DNA from: Terramyces sp. JEL0728
Taxonomy: Eukaryota > Chytridiomycota > Chytridiomycetes > Rhizophydiales > Terramycetaceae
Assembly: GCA_027603945.1 (NCBI GenBank)
Contig: JADIIU010000029.1
Location: 1-64,000, forward strand
DNA: 64,000 bases
Direction: 5' to 3'
The notes below the pieces were generated by a model. That model did not search any database. It worked only from the letters and a program-made list of their open reading frames with translations, and was not told where the DNA came from. Below are positions 52,655 to 64,000 of the stretch, in pieces. Position numbers and translations under genes: made by a program. The first letter of the stretch is position 1; every line of letters begins with the position of its first letter.

Positions 52655-53020
52655 TTTTGCAAACTTGAAAGGCGCAAAATTTAAAGCCAGCCACAGAGTT
52701 ACTCACCACCGAAGGCCGGAGAATATCACATTAAGTTTGATTGGATGCAGCTATGTGATAGCGTTGTTGATTTCGTGGATCCGAATTCATCCCTAGAGAT
52801 GCTTCATCATTGTGGGGACATGGATTTAGTTTCAACAATCAATAATTATATAACTTGATGCAGACAAAAGGCACTATCGTGCGAATGATGTTCCCACAGC
52901 CGAGCAAGCGTCCGAATGGATGTTGCAGGATTCCCGCTGAGTTTGAACTTTTACAGATTCGACTATTTCGTTCCAAAGCAAAACCATAGAAAAGAAAGCT
53001 GCCATACTATGAGATTGACT
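52655..53020. other. Gap with coding-like fragments, copy 2
   Basis: Counterpart of 25673-26038. Most of it is identical; four or more substitutions cluster near the 3' end. No gene resolved. Confidence 0.3.
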
Positions 53021-54022
53021 TTATTTGATATCTTGCACGCAAAGCGGACATTTCGCATTCAAGCGCAACCATTCATCGAGACATTGCTTGTGGAAATGAT
53101 GAGTACAAGGCAGTTGGCGCAAGATTTCGTCCTGTTCGTATTCACATAAACAGATGGAACACGTAGCATTACTTTCCAGTGCTAACTGTTCAATATTTTT
53201 CTGTTTTTTAAACCAATTTTGATTATCTTTGGTTTCCTCTGAATTCTTTTTATATTGAAATTCAGGCAGCTTCCTTATCGTGTGGTTACTAGCACCTCTT
53301 GTTGCATCTTCAAATAGACTGTAGTAAACCGATATTCTGACATCTTGAAATATTAGCAAAGGCGACAGTATGACTGCAATGATTAATCCTATCGTTGCGG
53401 ATATGATTATCAGTACTGGCCAAATCAAAACGAAAATCATGATACCGATTAACACGTAGTTGATAATTGGTGATTCCCAAATGGCATCTCCGGCAGTCAA
53501 CCCCATTATCGTGATGACTGAGGCAAGGAATACAAAGACAAAGGAGAGAGATACTTTTCTAATGTTAGAGCAACCATACAAGTGGAATCTTGAAGTGTCA
53601 TTTTCAATCTTTGCGAAAAACATGGGACAAAATACAATCAGTAAGAATAAAAGAATCAAATAACACAGTCCAATCAGCTGAATCTGCCTGTTGACGCTTT
53701 GCCATGTAATTGCGATGACTGGAATCCCAATAAACTCTTGGATTAGAGCAAAGGCAATCGCAAGAATAAAGTATTTCTTATCAACGGCGGATAATGGATT
53801 ATAGACTTGCGGATAGTACTGCGGTCCGATTTTGTAATATTCAAGTGTATTTGCTTGGCTATCCACTTCAGTTTGTACCTGCTCTGCCGATGAAGGAGGA
53901 TTTGACGTGCAGTCATCTGTATTGGAATCCTTTTCGGCGTTTGAATTCACCTGAGCAATTATTCCATCAGTTTCAACCACAGGAATTTCTACTACAGTAT
54001 CACTATTTTCCAATTTATTCAT
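53021..54022 (-). CDS. Membrane RING-H2 protein B, copy 2
   Basis: Duplicate of 26039-27040, single exon of 333 residues, nearly identical; one visible change is Met to Leu in a membrane segment ([12 protein letters not shown]). RING-H2 intact. Confidence 0.86.
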   Translation of the reverse strand: MNKLENSDTVVEIPVVETDGIIAQVNSNAEKDSNTDDCTSNPPSSAEQVQTEVDSQANTLEYYKIGPQYYPQVYNPLSAVDKKYFILAIAFALIQEFIGIPVIAITWQSVNRQIQLIGLCYLILLFLLIVFCPMFFAKIENDTSRFHLYGCSNIRKVSLSFVFVFLASVITIMGLTAGDAIWESPIINYVLIGIMIFVLIWPVLIIISATIGLIIAVILSPLLIFQDVRISVYYSLFEDATRGASNHTIRKLPEFQYKKNSEETKDNQNWFKKQKNIEQLALESNATCSICLCEYEQDEILRQLPCTHHFHKQCLDEWLRLNAKCPLCVQDIK

Positions 54023-54382
54023 CTTTAACAAACATCAACGCGCCATTGCCTTGCATAAACAAGGCTTCACAGACTGCACATTACAATTAATTACTCATTG
54101 CGATGGCCAATTACGGCATCACTGTTTCCAACTTGTTCATCTTTAACATCAGCGCGCCATTGCTTAACAAGACTCCACAGATTACTCTGCAATAACCATA
54201 TTAAGAAATAATTTTATTTGTAAAAACATCTGCTTTGCCCTTAAAGTACCGAAATGATTGTCTCAGCGAAAAGGTATCTACAGAAACTTCAGTAGTCTAA
54301 CATATATTAACCATCATTGACGGAATTCAGTACTTTAGTAACAAACCAGATTGAGATTTTGAAAAATTTGTTAAAAAATTTA
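54023..54382. other. Intergenic with relic RING 5' end, copy 2
   Basis: Counterpart of 27041-27406; the imperfect repeat of the RING start region is present with several small deletions relative to copy 1. Nothing else seen. Confidence 0.45.
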
Positions 54383-55301
54383 TTACACATGAACGACACA
54401 AAGTGGGCAAGTAGCATTGATTGATAGCCATTCGTCTATACAGCTTTGATGGAAATAATGACTGCAGCTCAACTGGCGAAGTACTTGATCATTCTCATAT
54501 TCAGATATACAGATACAACATTGGTTGTGCTCATTGTCCACAACCAGTTCAACAGTCTTTTTTGGCTTCTTGAATAATCGAAACAAGAATCCAACCTTTT
54601 CCGGTTCCTTTTCCTCCACTTTGTCCAGCTTTGCTACAAACGTCGGGAATCGGTTGATCTCCCTATTTGAAGCTCCACGGTGTGCTCTGTTCATCCTAGC
54701 CAGGAAATAGTCTCTGAATACACATGGAATACAAGTAATAACTGCCAGCAAATATACACATGCAAGCACAATCGGCCAATAAACGATCGCACCTGTAAAG
54801 ATCAGCAATACAAATAGAGTATAATACAAGATTCCGGAGTGGGTTTGCAATTCCGATGATTGCGGTCCGATTATATAGTACAATGCGGCAATTATTGGTA
54901 CTGCAGTTACCCCATAAATGCACCTTTGTTAGTGAAAATTACCGTTTAACTGTATTGATGTTACTTTCATTGAAGGGTGTGTCCGTTTGTCCCCATGAGC
55001 TTCCTTGTACAAAGAACGCTGGAAATCCGACCATTACCACCAGCAGTAGGAACAAATAGCTTATTGCAACCAGCTGTAACTCAAGGGCAGATGAATTCCA
55101 CGATATAATTACCATCGCCAATCCAATAGCTTCCTAATATTACCGATCAATTACTTGTAATAGTGCAATTACAAATGCCAGTATAAATGTCAACTGTCTG
55201 ATGGTTTCAAGTTGAGTGAAAATGGTTCGGTAATGGGAGATACCGATGTAGTACTTTTCCGTGAATGAGATATCCTGGTCGGGTGTTTCTTCTGCTTGCA
55301 T
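54383..55301 (-). CDS. Membrane RING-H2 protein C, copy 2
   Basis: Duplicate of 27407-28325 (offset 26,976) with the same 21- and 19-nt introns, 292 residues, RING-H2 intact (CCICISEYENDQVLRQLSC). Protein essentially unchanged. Confidence 0.86.
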
Positions 55302-55409
55302 TTGGTGGATAAGTTTGATTTGGAAAGCCTACCGCCGTGTGTAACAGCACATGTCTCAAATGAATCAGCCATTCTGACAACACCAGATAAAGCATATTTA
55401 TATAATATA

Positions 55410-56337
55410 TTATTTCCATACTTTGATTGTATTATCAAATGAACAGGTCAGCATTTCATGTTCAAATGGATGGTAATGGACCATGGTAACGACTTGCTCA
55501 TGTGCATCTATAGTGTGAACAATTTCGCCTTCAACCAAATCCCAAATCCTCACTTTTCCATCTTCACTGCCGCCAATGACATGCGAATCGTTCTTTGTCA
55601 AGCATGGGACGAGCCTGTATTCTTGATTCTTGTGTCCGCGATAATCGTTGAGCAGCTCTCCAGTCTCCACGTCAAGCAGTCTAATCACATTATCCAGGGT
55701 ATTCACCAACATGCAATTTTTGTCATTCGACAGTCCGCAATACGTAATTGGGAATCCCACATTGTCTATTACGACTTTTCTTGTTCTGATGTCGTAAACT
55801 CTTACGTGACCATCAACTGAGCCTGATAGTATCTGATATTCTTCCATTTTTACCCACTCCACACTATCTTTTGCCTCACTGAGAGTCTGAACTGGTCGTT
55901 TTGACAGTGAACGGCAATCCCATATCCTAACTGTTGCATCATATGAACCAGATCTACATTAGTGAATTTTTTACATTATAATTTGACCTTCCTTGTTGAA
56001 ATCTACTGCATTAACTCTCTGGGTATGGTCGTGAAATCGCTGAACCGTCTTTCCAGTTGAAACGTCCCACAAGAATACTGAGCGATCTCCCGAACCAGAA
56101 GCAAATCTGGTATTCTCATTTAATGGTCTGGTTAATTAAAATTTACAATTGGACAGAGAGGACTTCTTTTCCGTGTCCGGTATAAGTAAATATACAAGTT
56201 TCAGTTTGGGGATTCCATAATTTAATTGACCGGTCTCCAGCGGCTGAAAGCACATATTCTCCATCGTTGCTATAAATTGCAGAGTGAACTGGTCCGGTAT
56301 GTCCTTTTAACTCACCAACTTTTTGTCTAGGAAACAT
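55410..56337 (-). CDS. WDR83: WDR83 (MORG1), copy 2
   Basis: Duplicate of 28434-29361, three exons, 295 residues. Differences include Phe to Leu (VIRLLDVETGE) and Met to Arg (GKVRIWDLVEG). The second intron (55954-55974) has donor GTAAAA where copy 1 has GTGAAA. Confidence 0.88.
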
Positions 56338-56364
56338 TTAAAATTTTTGATTTCAAAATCTGGA

Positions 56365-56835
<471 letters not shown>

Positions 56836-56887
56836 ATAAAGTAAATTTACAGGCAGCCGTGCCAAAGAATAGTAAAAAGATCTGCGT

Positions 56888-57724
56888 TTATTCATAGACT
56901 GCACCGTAGCCTCTAATCGAATCAGCGAATCCCCATTCGGTTTCAAGAGAGTATGGTTCTGTGATATTCCATCCGCCGCTGTTAATAGTAGCGCGCTGAA
57001 TCTTTCATTAGATATTTGTTACTTTGTTTAGAGATCTGGCATCACGGTAGAACAGCACACGCATGGCATCATCTAAAATCTTGATTGCTTCCTGTTCAGT
57101 CAATGTATCTTCTTTTCCTTCGACTGCTTTTCTTAGCAATGGTTGTGCTATATAACTTCCATATCCTGTGGCGATTGTTGATGAGTGGTAAGTGGTTCCT
57201 TGATAATCAACATATCCCAAGAATCTATTATTAGTAACGTCTACTTTTCGCCCTTGCGATATCCACCGACTACCAACGAGTTCCATAGGGGGTCATTCTT
57301 TGATCTTCTGCCATACAATACACGGGTCAAGAATTCATGAATGTGCTCTGGAAATAGCTGCTGATTATCATCGTTATAATACTCGGTTGTACTAATTTAA
57401 AATATAGTTACATCTCCCCTTCAAGTACATGTTGAAGATGTTGCCAATCTGACATATCACCTCCAGCTCCGATAACTGTAAAGTCCCCGAATCCAGCCAA
57501 TCTCTTCATATCCCTGATTTGTGCGAGAGAGCCGTAGGAAGCTATGTAAAGTCACAAATACCTAGAGTATCAGCAGCTAACATGACACCGTCCTTGTATT
57601 TAATTCCTAAAACTGAAGTACCAGTGACAATTGGTTGCTGAGTGTGTTGAATTGGTTGATATTGCTTTATAGGCTGTCCCCAATTTGCAGGATGATGATC
57701 CACTACTGTTACATGAATAGTACT
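56888..57724 (-). CDS. PRE4: Proteasome beta-7 (Pre4), copy 2
   Basis: Duplicate of 29911-30747 (offset 26,977). The start codon is again split by a 21-nt intron (57703-57723). All six exons are kept; 244 residues with at most a few changes. Confidence 0.9.
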
Positions 57725-57789
57725 TTTTCAAGATTTGGAAAATTTACAAGGGTGTTGAAAAGACAAAGAATTGATAAAACACTAATATA

Positions 57790-59019
57790 TTACAATAATA
57801 ATATAGACAAGAAAAAAAAGTTAATTCCAAATGAACCAGCAGAACTGACAGGTCGGGTAGTTGTAGTTGTTTCGGATTGGTTGAGAGAGGTTTGAATTTG
57901 GGTTTCGGGACCGGTTACCACATCAGTCCTCTCTGCGAATCCAATTTTCGATTCATTGTAATCAAACACGGTATAGAATTGGCGAAGGAATTGGGCTCCA
58001 AAAATAGGAGGGGAAGAATCATCAGCAGAAGAAAAGATGGTTGTGCAGGTTCCATCTTGATTTACCACAACCTGTTGAGCGCCGGTAAATCTTGTTTTTA
58101 GTTTGCCAAACTTGAATTCAACTGGCGGTAAGCTGTTTACCCGAGAGCAGTCCACATTTCCGTTTTGATCTGCGTTCATGTTGGCGTTAATCACATTAAA
58201 GGCACTAGCCGGTAGTGAAACATCAGTAGTTCCAGTATCGAATAATACCAGCGTTTTCTTTTTGAATAATGTTTTGCCGTTATATCTGATAGAGTTCAAA
58301 TTTGACAGCCAGGTATTTTGAGACCTGTCAACTTGTAAAAACTGGAATCTGCCAACTTTTCTGCTTGGGTCGATTCCGCCAAAAGTGATTTCGCCAGCAG
58401 CTTGATTGTTTTGTAGATTAGGATCCAGCTGGAACCAAAAGGACGCAATCGGTTTGATATCTGGATTGGATGCCAAGATGGAAGCAAAAACATCCGCACC
58501 CGAACTTCCCTGATCGCCGAGACTAGCGAGACCCACTATACCATCAGTTGAAGCTAAAGGAGAAACGATATTGTTTGCCACACAAACATTTTGATTTGGC
58601 AAAACCTGATTTCCTATTGCTACGGTATCTTGACCAATTGTGCAATCAACTAAAGTGCCATCGCCGTACTGGATAGAAGTTGCTTTGTTAACGCCAGAAT
58701 TAAAAGTTGAACTTTTTGTTGGATCAAAAGTTACTTGGTTCACGCATTCAGTAGAATTGCAATTTGCACCACGAACCCAGAACAGATCAGATCCAGTGTC
58801 AAAAAGTACATTCATCAGAGTTGGAGGTGTTCCGACCTGAATTGTGCCAGTTAAGGTATAAAACAGTTGGCCAGCGTTGATTGAACCAGAGAGCGTATTG
58901 TCCAGTTGGGGGTAAGTATTGAACGCGGCTTTAGTTTGAGATTTCGCATTATTCGGCAAGTGTTTTTGCCTGAAATGTTTGCAATCAACAGCAAGAGTCA
59001 GCAGTAACAGGTGAATCAT
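57790..59019 (-). CDS. Aspartic protease 1, copy 2
   Basis: Duplicate of 30813-32039, 409 residues (one extra Thr in the stalk). Both catalytic DTG motifs intact. Upstream, this copy has an in-frame ATG about 230 nt before the signal-peptide start, absent as an open frame in copy 1; I keep the signal-peptide start. Confidence 0.88.
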   Translation of the reverse strand: MIHLLLLTLAVDCKHFRQKHLPNNAKSQTKAAFNTYPQLDNTLSGSINAGQLFYTLTGTIQVGTPPTLMNVLFDTGSDLFWVRGANCNSTECVNQVTFDPTKSSTFNSGVNKATSIQYGDGTLVDCTIGQDTVAIGNQVLPNQNVCVANNIVSPLASTDGIVGLASLGDQGSSGADVFASILASNPDIKPIASFWFQLDPNLQNNQAAGEITFGGIDPSRKVGRFQFLQVDRSQNTWLSNLNSIRYNGKTLFKKKTLVLFDTGTTDVSLPASAFNVINANMNADQNGNVDCSRVNSLPPVEFKFGKLKTRFTGAQQVVVNQDGTCTTIFSSADDSSPPIFGAQFLRQFYTVFDYNESKIGFAERTDVVTGPETQIQTSLNQSETTTTTRPVSSAGSFGINFFFLSILLL

Positions 59020-59332
59020 TATTTGGTTCTTTTTCAGGTTGGTTTTTATATTATGCTTTTTGCTTGTTTCAAAGGGGTTCAAAACCAAATAGAAAGCCAG
59101 GGGGGCTATATTGACGAAATCGAAAAGCATTGGGTAAGCCTTATACGAAATGCAATGCTGTGCATATTCAATAGCTGAAATTGTGTCTGTGAGCGAACGT
59201 GAATATTCCACCTTGAACTCTGGGAAAACGACAACAGTTGACCGTGATGCCATGTACAACCGTCGGTTACATCATCGTCTGCTAGCTTTATATCTACGTA
59301 ATTACAGTCAGTGGGATGTAAATATTTGAAAC
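59020..59332. other. Intergenic between aspartic proteases, copy 2
   Basis: Counterpart of 32040-32364 with several small deletions; promoter of the protease 1 copy, TATA-like box conserved. Confidence 0.5.
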
Positions 59333-60643
59333 TTACAAAATTTGATTTATTGCTAAATATACAACTAAACTTGAAAACAAGTTGAGTGAATGTCCAAAAG
59401 CTTCAGAAGCTATGGGAGTCATTGTTGGATAATCTGACGTGACAGCTAGAGTTTCAGTCATGTACGTGGTTGAATTGTCAATGACAGTAGTTACTTGAGA
59501 TCCGCTTGCAGAGTCAGTTACGGAAGGAACAGTCTGAGTAGAATTGGACCCATTTGATCTTTGAGCAAACCCAATCTGAGATTTTCCATAATCAAAGGCA
59601 ACATAGTATTGTCGCAGCAACAAAGCACCAAAGATGGGAGTGGACTCTCCTGCACTAGAAAAGATGGTTGTGCATGTATTGTCACTGTTAAAAATAACTT
59701 GTTGCTTTCCCGATAAAGTCAGTTTAATCACGCCAAAGTCCAAGTCGACTGGAGGAAGCTTTGAGACGACAGAACAGTCGACAATTCCGTTTTCATCAGC
59801 GCGCATATTGTCATTAATAGTTTGAAATACCGCGTCCGGTAGTGAAACATCTGTCGTGCCGCTATCAATCAAGACTGGGGTAACAGTGCTGTTGAGAGAT
59901 TTACCGTTGAAATTGATGGATTGCACTCTTGCAAACCATGCTTTATCTCTTTTATCAACAGGTACAAATGCCATCTGTCCATTCATTTTGGAACTGTCCA
60001 AATGCGCAAATGAGATTTCGCCGGCAATGTTGGTATTGTTTGTATTTTCAAAGTCAAACCAGAAAGCAATGACAGGAGACGCTCCTTCTTGCTTAGCGTA
60101 AGAAAAAAACAAGTCTGCTCCAGAAGATCCATCACCACCAAAGCTAGATAGCCCGATAATACCATCAGTAGAATCCAATGGGGATACGATGTTGTTTGCA
60201 ATGCAAATGTTTTGATTCTTGATTACCGTTTTCCCAATAGTAACAGTATCTTGTCCAATGATGCATCCAACTTTTGTACCATCACCATAAGCAATGGAGG
60301 TAGCGTTGTTGGATGCGGCACTAAAGGAAGTGCTCTTTGATGAATCGTACTTTGCTTTTCCAACACACTCTGTCGTATTACAATTTTGTCCTCGTAACCA
60401 AAATAAATCAGAGCCAGTGTCGAAAAGCACATTCATCAGCTGAGGTGGATTTCCAATTGCAATGGTTCCCGTGAGGGTTGAAAATATTTGTCCAGCGTTG
60501 ATGGATCCATCAGATCGGATATTCAGTTGTGGTTTAGTGGAAGTTGCAGCTTTGCTTGCACCTATTCTTTGTTTTGAAGCGTGTTTCTCTACAAACTTTT
60601 TGGCAGAAACAAGTGCTAGCAAGAACAGGACTTGGAATAACAT
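59333..60643 (-). CDS. Aspartic protease 2, copy 2
   Basis: Duplicate of 32365-33675, 436 residues. Catalytic DTGS and DSGT intact. Substitutions such as Thr to Ala (GTIAIGNPP), Glu to Gly (FDYGKSQIG) and His to Tyr in the stalk (TSDYPTMTP) are visible; most lie in surface or stalk positions. Confidence 0.88.
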   Translation of the reverse strand: MLFQVLFLLALVSAKKFVEKHASKQRIGASKAATSTKPQLNIRSDGSINAGQIFSTLTGTIAIGNPPQLMNVLFDTGSDLFWLRGQNCNTTECVGKAKYDSSKSTSFSAASNNATSIAYGDGTKVGCIIGQDTVTIGKTVIKNQNICIANNIVSPLDSTDGIIGLSSFGGDGSSGADLFFSYAKQEGASPVIAFWFDFENTNNTNIAGEISFAHLDSSKMNGQMAFVPVDKRDKAWFARVQSINFNGKSLNSTVTPVLIDSGTTDVSLPDAVFQTINDNMRADENGIVDCSVVSKLPPVDLDFGVIKLTLSGKQQVIFNSDNTCTTIFSSAGESTPIFGALLLRQYYVAFDYGKSQIGFAQRSNGSNSTQTVPSVTDSASGSQVTTVIDNSTTYMTETLAVTSDYPTMTPIASEAFGHSLNLFSSLVVYLAINQIL

Positions 60644-60879
60644 CAACCAGAATTTTTAATGCGGGCTATTTATACCATATTTGCGTTTCCCATTCAGTTG
60701 TTTCATCCCAACAGAGGGGACGATGGGGGCGTTTTGGAGAGAAAAGCTAAGCCTGTCATTTATAACAACTCGTAATGAAACTATGAGCCCAGTATACTGA
60801 TCATTAGCAAAACACAAGTGTGATACGATGCTGGGTATTAGCAGAACAAATTTCCAAAATTAAAAAAGTTAATCTAGAA

Positions 60880-62702
60880 ATGATAGAGTGCAACATAACT
60901 TTGGAGCATACCGTGGGTATAGTAGATTATCTGCACCTCCTATCTTGCGACTTGCAACCAGCAATGGCGGTAATTACTGTGATATCATTGTTGTTTGTAT
61001 ATTTCTTGACTTTATCTGTTGCAGCGGAATATGTATTTTGTCCTAATTTATCAACAATCGCAGAAATCCTACATATACCGGAATCCGTGGCTGGAGTGTC
61101 GTTAGCAGCATTTGGGAACGGAGCAGGGGATTTATTCTCTGTTTTTGTGTCTTTTCAAGGCGATCTGGTTCCATTAGCACTCGGAGAACTGGTAGGAGCA
61201 TCTCTATTTGTATCAGTAAATATGTCTTGAACTAGTTATTCGTCGTCGGATTAATTTCAATAGTGTATCCCAGCAAATTAGCGAGACAATCTATCACCAG
61301 AGAGATTTGGTTTTTCTTGGGAGCCATCTTAATTACGAATCTGGTTATTTATGACGGATATATTTCAATATGGGAATCCTTAGTCCTGATCCTGTATTAC
61401 ATTATTTACGTTGCACTCGTCTTTTACCAGTCCTACAAAAGCGATTCAATACGGCCTTCAACTCAAGCTGAGATTGAAGACAGCACACCATTTTATCTTG
61501 GTACGTTAAATTAACCCAGGTTCGTCCATTCATAGTATTTATGAGGGATTACCAGTCAACGACTTTCCATCTGGTGTTCCGTCAGAAATCTCAATTGAAG
61601 ATCCAGAGTTTGATGAAGAATATTTTCAGCCGGATTTGCATTTTAGACATAGCTTTCCCAGTCGTAGTATGTTTAGAAAGGGAAATAAACTCTGGCAAAG
61701 GAATTCATTTTATGAGCCAAGAGCGGTATCAGTGGAAACACATTCACCGGTAGATGATGATATACTGAATTATGATACAACAGAATTTGAAACCCCGTTT
61801 GAATTGGAATTACGGACAACCCTATCCATGTTATTCCCCGCCGTTTACAAGTGGGAATCGTTCACTGCTATTGAAAAAATACTGATGGTTTTGAAGAGCC
61901 CCAGCATATTACTCTTTGGACTCACAGTCCCTGTAATTTCGCATTCCTTCATCGACCCTACAGTTGAACCTGATGAAACCCAGCCTTTAATTGAAGAACC
62001 AGTGAATGAAAGTAGCATTACCAAATACCCTCGTTCGTTATTTTTGATTCAAATGTTCCTGTGTCCCACGATTGTTTGTTTGACCACAGGGTTTTTCGAC
62101 AAACGCATATTTCATATTCCAGTGCTGCTATTATCAATTATGTTTGGAATGGTATTGGCTTACAGTGCATATATGCTGACTAGAACGCGCCTCGTTTCGG
62201 ATTATTCTTTGATTATCACAGCCGTTGGATTTGTCCAATCTATACTCTATATTCTTGCAATTTCAAATGAATTGGTCGCACTATTGGAAGCCATAGGGTT
62301 ACTGTCAGGAATTCGCAACTCTGTGTTGGGATTAACATTATTTGCTTTCGGAAATTGCATTGGAGGTAATGGAAAACTTACTTAGAATTGGTAACGAACA
62401 TGAGTATAGCAAGCTATGGTTTACAGACAATGGCCATTACTGCTTGTATTGCAGGACCATTATTGAATACTATTCTTGGTATTGGAATTTCTTCGCTCTA
62501 TAAGATTATTGCCAGTGGTTCAGCAGTAACTTTCAAACCTATGGGCTATCCCTATTGGATCTCAACACTTGGGCTGACAGCAGTGTTACTCTGTACCTTT
62601 TTCGGACTCGGAAGAAACAATTTCAATCTTTCCTTTGGGCATGCTCTAATTATTAGCTATGTACTTGTCATTACTCTGGCAGTAGCAAGCCAACTGTTAT
62701 AA
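60880..62702 (+). CDS. NCX-family cation exchanger, copy 2
   Basis: Duplicate of 33919-35741 (offset 26,961) with introns 61216-61235, 61501-61519 and 62366-62385; 587 residues. Both alpha-repeat motifs intact. Changes near the N-terminus (HTVGIVDYLH, LQPAMAV) and Asn to Thr near the end (GSAVTFKPMG). Confidence 0.88.
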
Positions 62703-62946
62703 TATATTGTATTTGATTATCAGTTATACCACTCAGTTGTGTTTGGTTTGAAGCTCACTTACTATCTCCTGCATCCCAGATTCAAATTAATTTGGGGTCG
62801 ACATATACACAAGTATTAGTCACATTTACCAAACAGAAATGAAACTCAGACTTGGACGCCCACCAAAGACTTGACAGCCCAACTGATCGCCACCCTCATC
62901 TATAAGCAATGGAAATTAATCTGAATTTGGTGTGTAATTAGAATAA

Positions 62947-64000
62947 ATGAATAATGTTGTATTTTTGCTCTTCGGGTTGGTGATTGGCCAATGTACGAAC
63001 CCGTCTGTCCGCCAGGAATGGAGACAGTTATCCAGTGACCAACAACAAGCTTATTTGGTAACCAATTTTAATTTAGAAAGCAGTTCAACAATTGAAAGCG
63101 AGACCTGCTGGCGGGACCGATCCTTCTACCTGGAATCACGATCAGTTCGCACAAACCCATTGGGATTACCAGTCAAACAACCATGGCACTCCAATGTTCT
63201 TTCCGTGGCATAGAATGTATATTCTTCAGTATGAAAAAGCTCTCAGGGCAATTGATCCATCTATCACTCTGCCTTATTGGGACTGGACTTTGGATTCCCA
63301 AAATCCAAGAGCATCCGACATTTTCCATCCGCAAAACTTTGGTGGAAATGGACAAGCTGGCAATTGTGTTCAGGACGGTGTTGCTGCAGGATGGCATTCG
63401 GTAGTTTTCAAGCCAGCATGTTTGAAACGGTGCAACGCATTCTCCACCTTATATTCTCCTGAAGCGCTGACGGGTGTAATCAACCACGCAACTTCGTTCA
63501 AAGCTATCCACAGCGCAGTTGAAAATGGACCGCACGCATCTGTCCACACTCAAGTTGGTGGGGCATGCGGTGATTTTGGCAGCATGGCAAGTGCTGCAGA
63601 TCCAATCTTTTTCTTGCATCATGCAATGGTGGACAAGATATGGTCAAAATGGCAAAGCGCATGTACTTCAAATGCCAAGAACTTTGAAGCTGATGTCAAC
63701 AGTTCAATGCCTCCCTTCAACGGGGTAGTCAATGACGTTTTTGACACTACTGGCCTTTGTTACACTTACTCATCAACTGCAGGCGATTTACCGCTTTCCG
63801 TTGCTTGTCCAAACGGCAAAGCATCAAATGGCATTCCAAAACCTCCTGCGGTTGACAATCACTGGGCTGAAGAAATGTTGCAAGCATTGATTGTAGGAGT
63901 TGATAGTCAGCGTGTTGCTTTTGTTGGGAAAAGAGATTTAGCTTCAGTGGAAGTTAATCAGCTTCAAACCTACGACGCACAAGCTGTTCCGGAATACAGC
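62947..64000 (+). CDS. Secreted tyrosinase, copy 2, 3' partial
   Basis: Duplicate of 35990-37292 (offset 26,957), intron 63058-63076. The frame is open to the last base of the window. CuA and CuB histidine motifs intact. Changes include Ser to Ala in the CuA domain (ALRAIDPSI), Ala to Gly (FVGKRDLAS) and Pro to Thr (LQTYDAQAV). Confidence 0.9.

Noticed and set aside
59020..59259. N-terminal extension of aspartic protease 1 with an upstream ATG in copy 2
   Set aside because: Copy 1 has a stop and indels in the same place, and the extension would bury the signal peptide.

Overview
The window is nuclear DNA of a gene-dense eukaryote with extremely short spliceosomal introns. The gene set (rotatin, BRCC36, Efm7-type methyltransferase, Siw14-type phosphatase, CENP-A, gephyrin-like fused Mo-cofactor enzyme, tyrosinase, secreted acid phosphatase/phospholipase C proteins, GPI-anchor-like aspartic proteases) best fits an early-diverging fungus or a close holomycotan relative. 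Rotatin is a centriole/basal-body protein, which suggests a lineage that makes a flagellum or a kinetosome. I cannot name the species. I reconstructed gene models by hand by removing about 65 introns of 18-24 nt. With these removed, the multi-exon coding lengths I added up are divisible by three and family motifs are restored. Introns mostly start GTA and end TAG, AAG or CAG, with a TAAY/TRAY-like branch motif just before the 3' end.

Layout. 1-1122: end of a cap-1 methyltransferase (CMTR1). 1209-3501: two paralogous secreted catalase-like proteins. 3897-7208: divergent pair of F-box/LRR proteins. 7937-9107: actin. 9311-10638: Cys-Pro repeat protein with signal peptide and RDEL tail. 10663-11618: LOG-family protein. 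12073-16922: three tandem phosphoesterases. 17019-19016: Atg4 and Efm7-like. 19285-22290: exportin CSE1. 22311-24291: ZnT9-like zinc transporter and Siw14-like phosphatase. 24548-28325: three membrane RING-H2 proteins. 28434-30747: WDR83, CENP-A and proteasome beta-7. 30813-33675: two aspartic proteases. 33919-37292: NCX-type exchanger and tyrosinase. 37301-49210: BRCC36, rotatin, SDE2, CUE protein, a small unknown, PP1 glycogen-targeting subunit, TVP38 and the MogA-MoeA fusion. 49741-64000: a second, roughly 99% identical copy (judged by eye) of 22755-37043 in the same order and orientation, starting inside the ZnT9 gene.

The geometry suggests a head-to-tail duplication with a period near 26.96-26.99 kb, unless it is a haplotype misassembly. 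The second copy then continues beyond the window. The genome is very compact: divergent start codons can be 27 bp apart, convergent stops 8-24 bp apart, and TATA-like boxes lie 25-46 nt before start codons. The most unusual biology is the splicing. Besides near-uniform 20-nt introns, I see apparent introns ending TTG or TGG, one stacked pair of introns, a start codon split by an intron, and a first exon with only six coding bases. The splicing regulator SDE2 is encoded in the same window. No tRNA, rRNA, CRISPR array or transposase was recognised.
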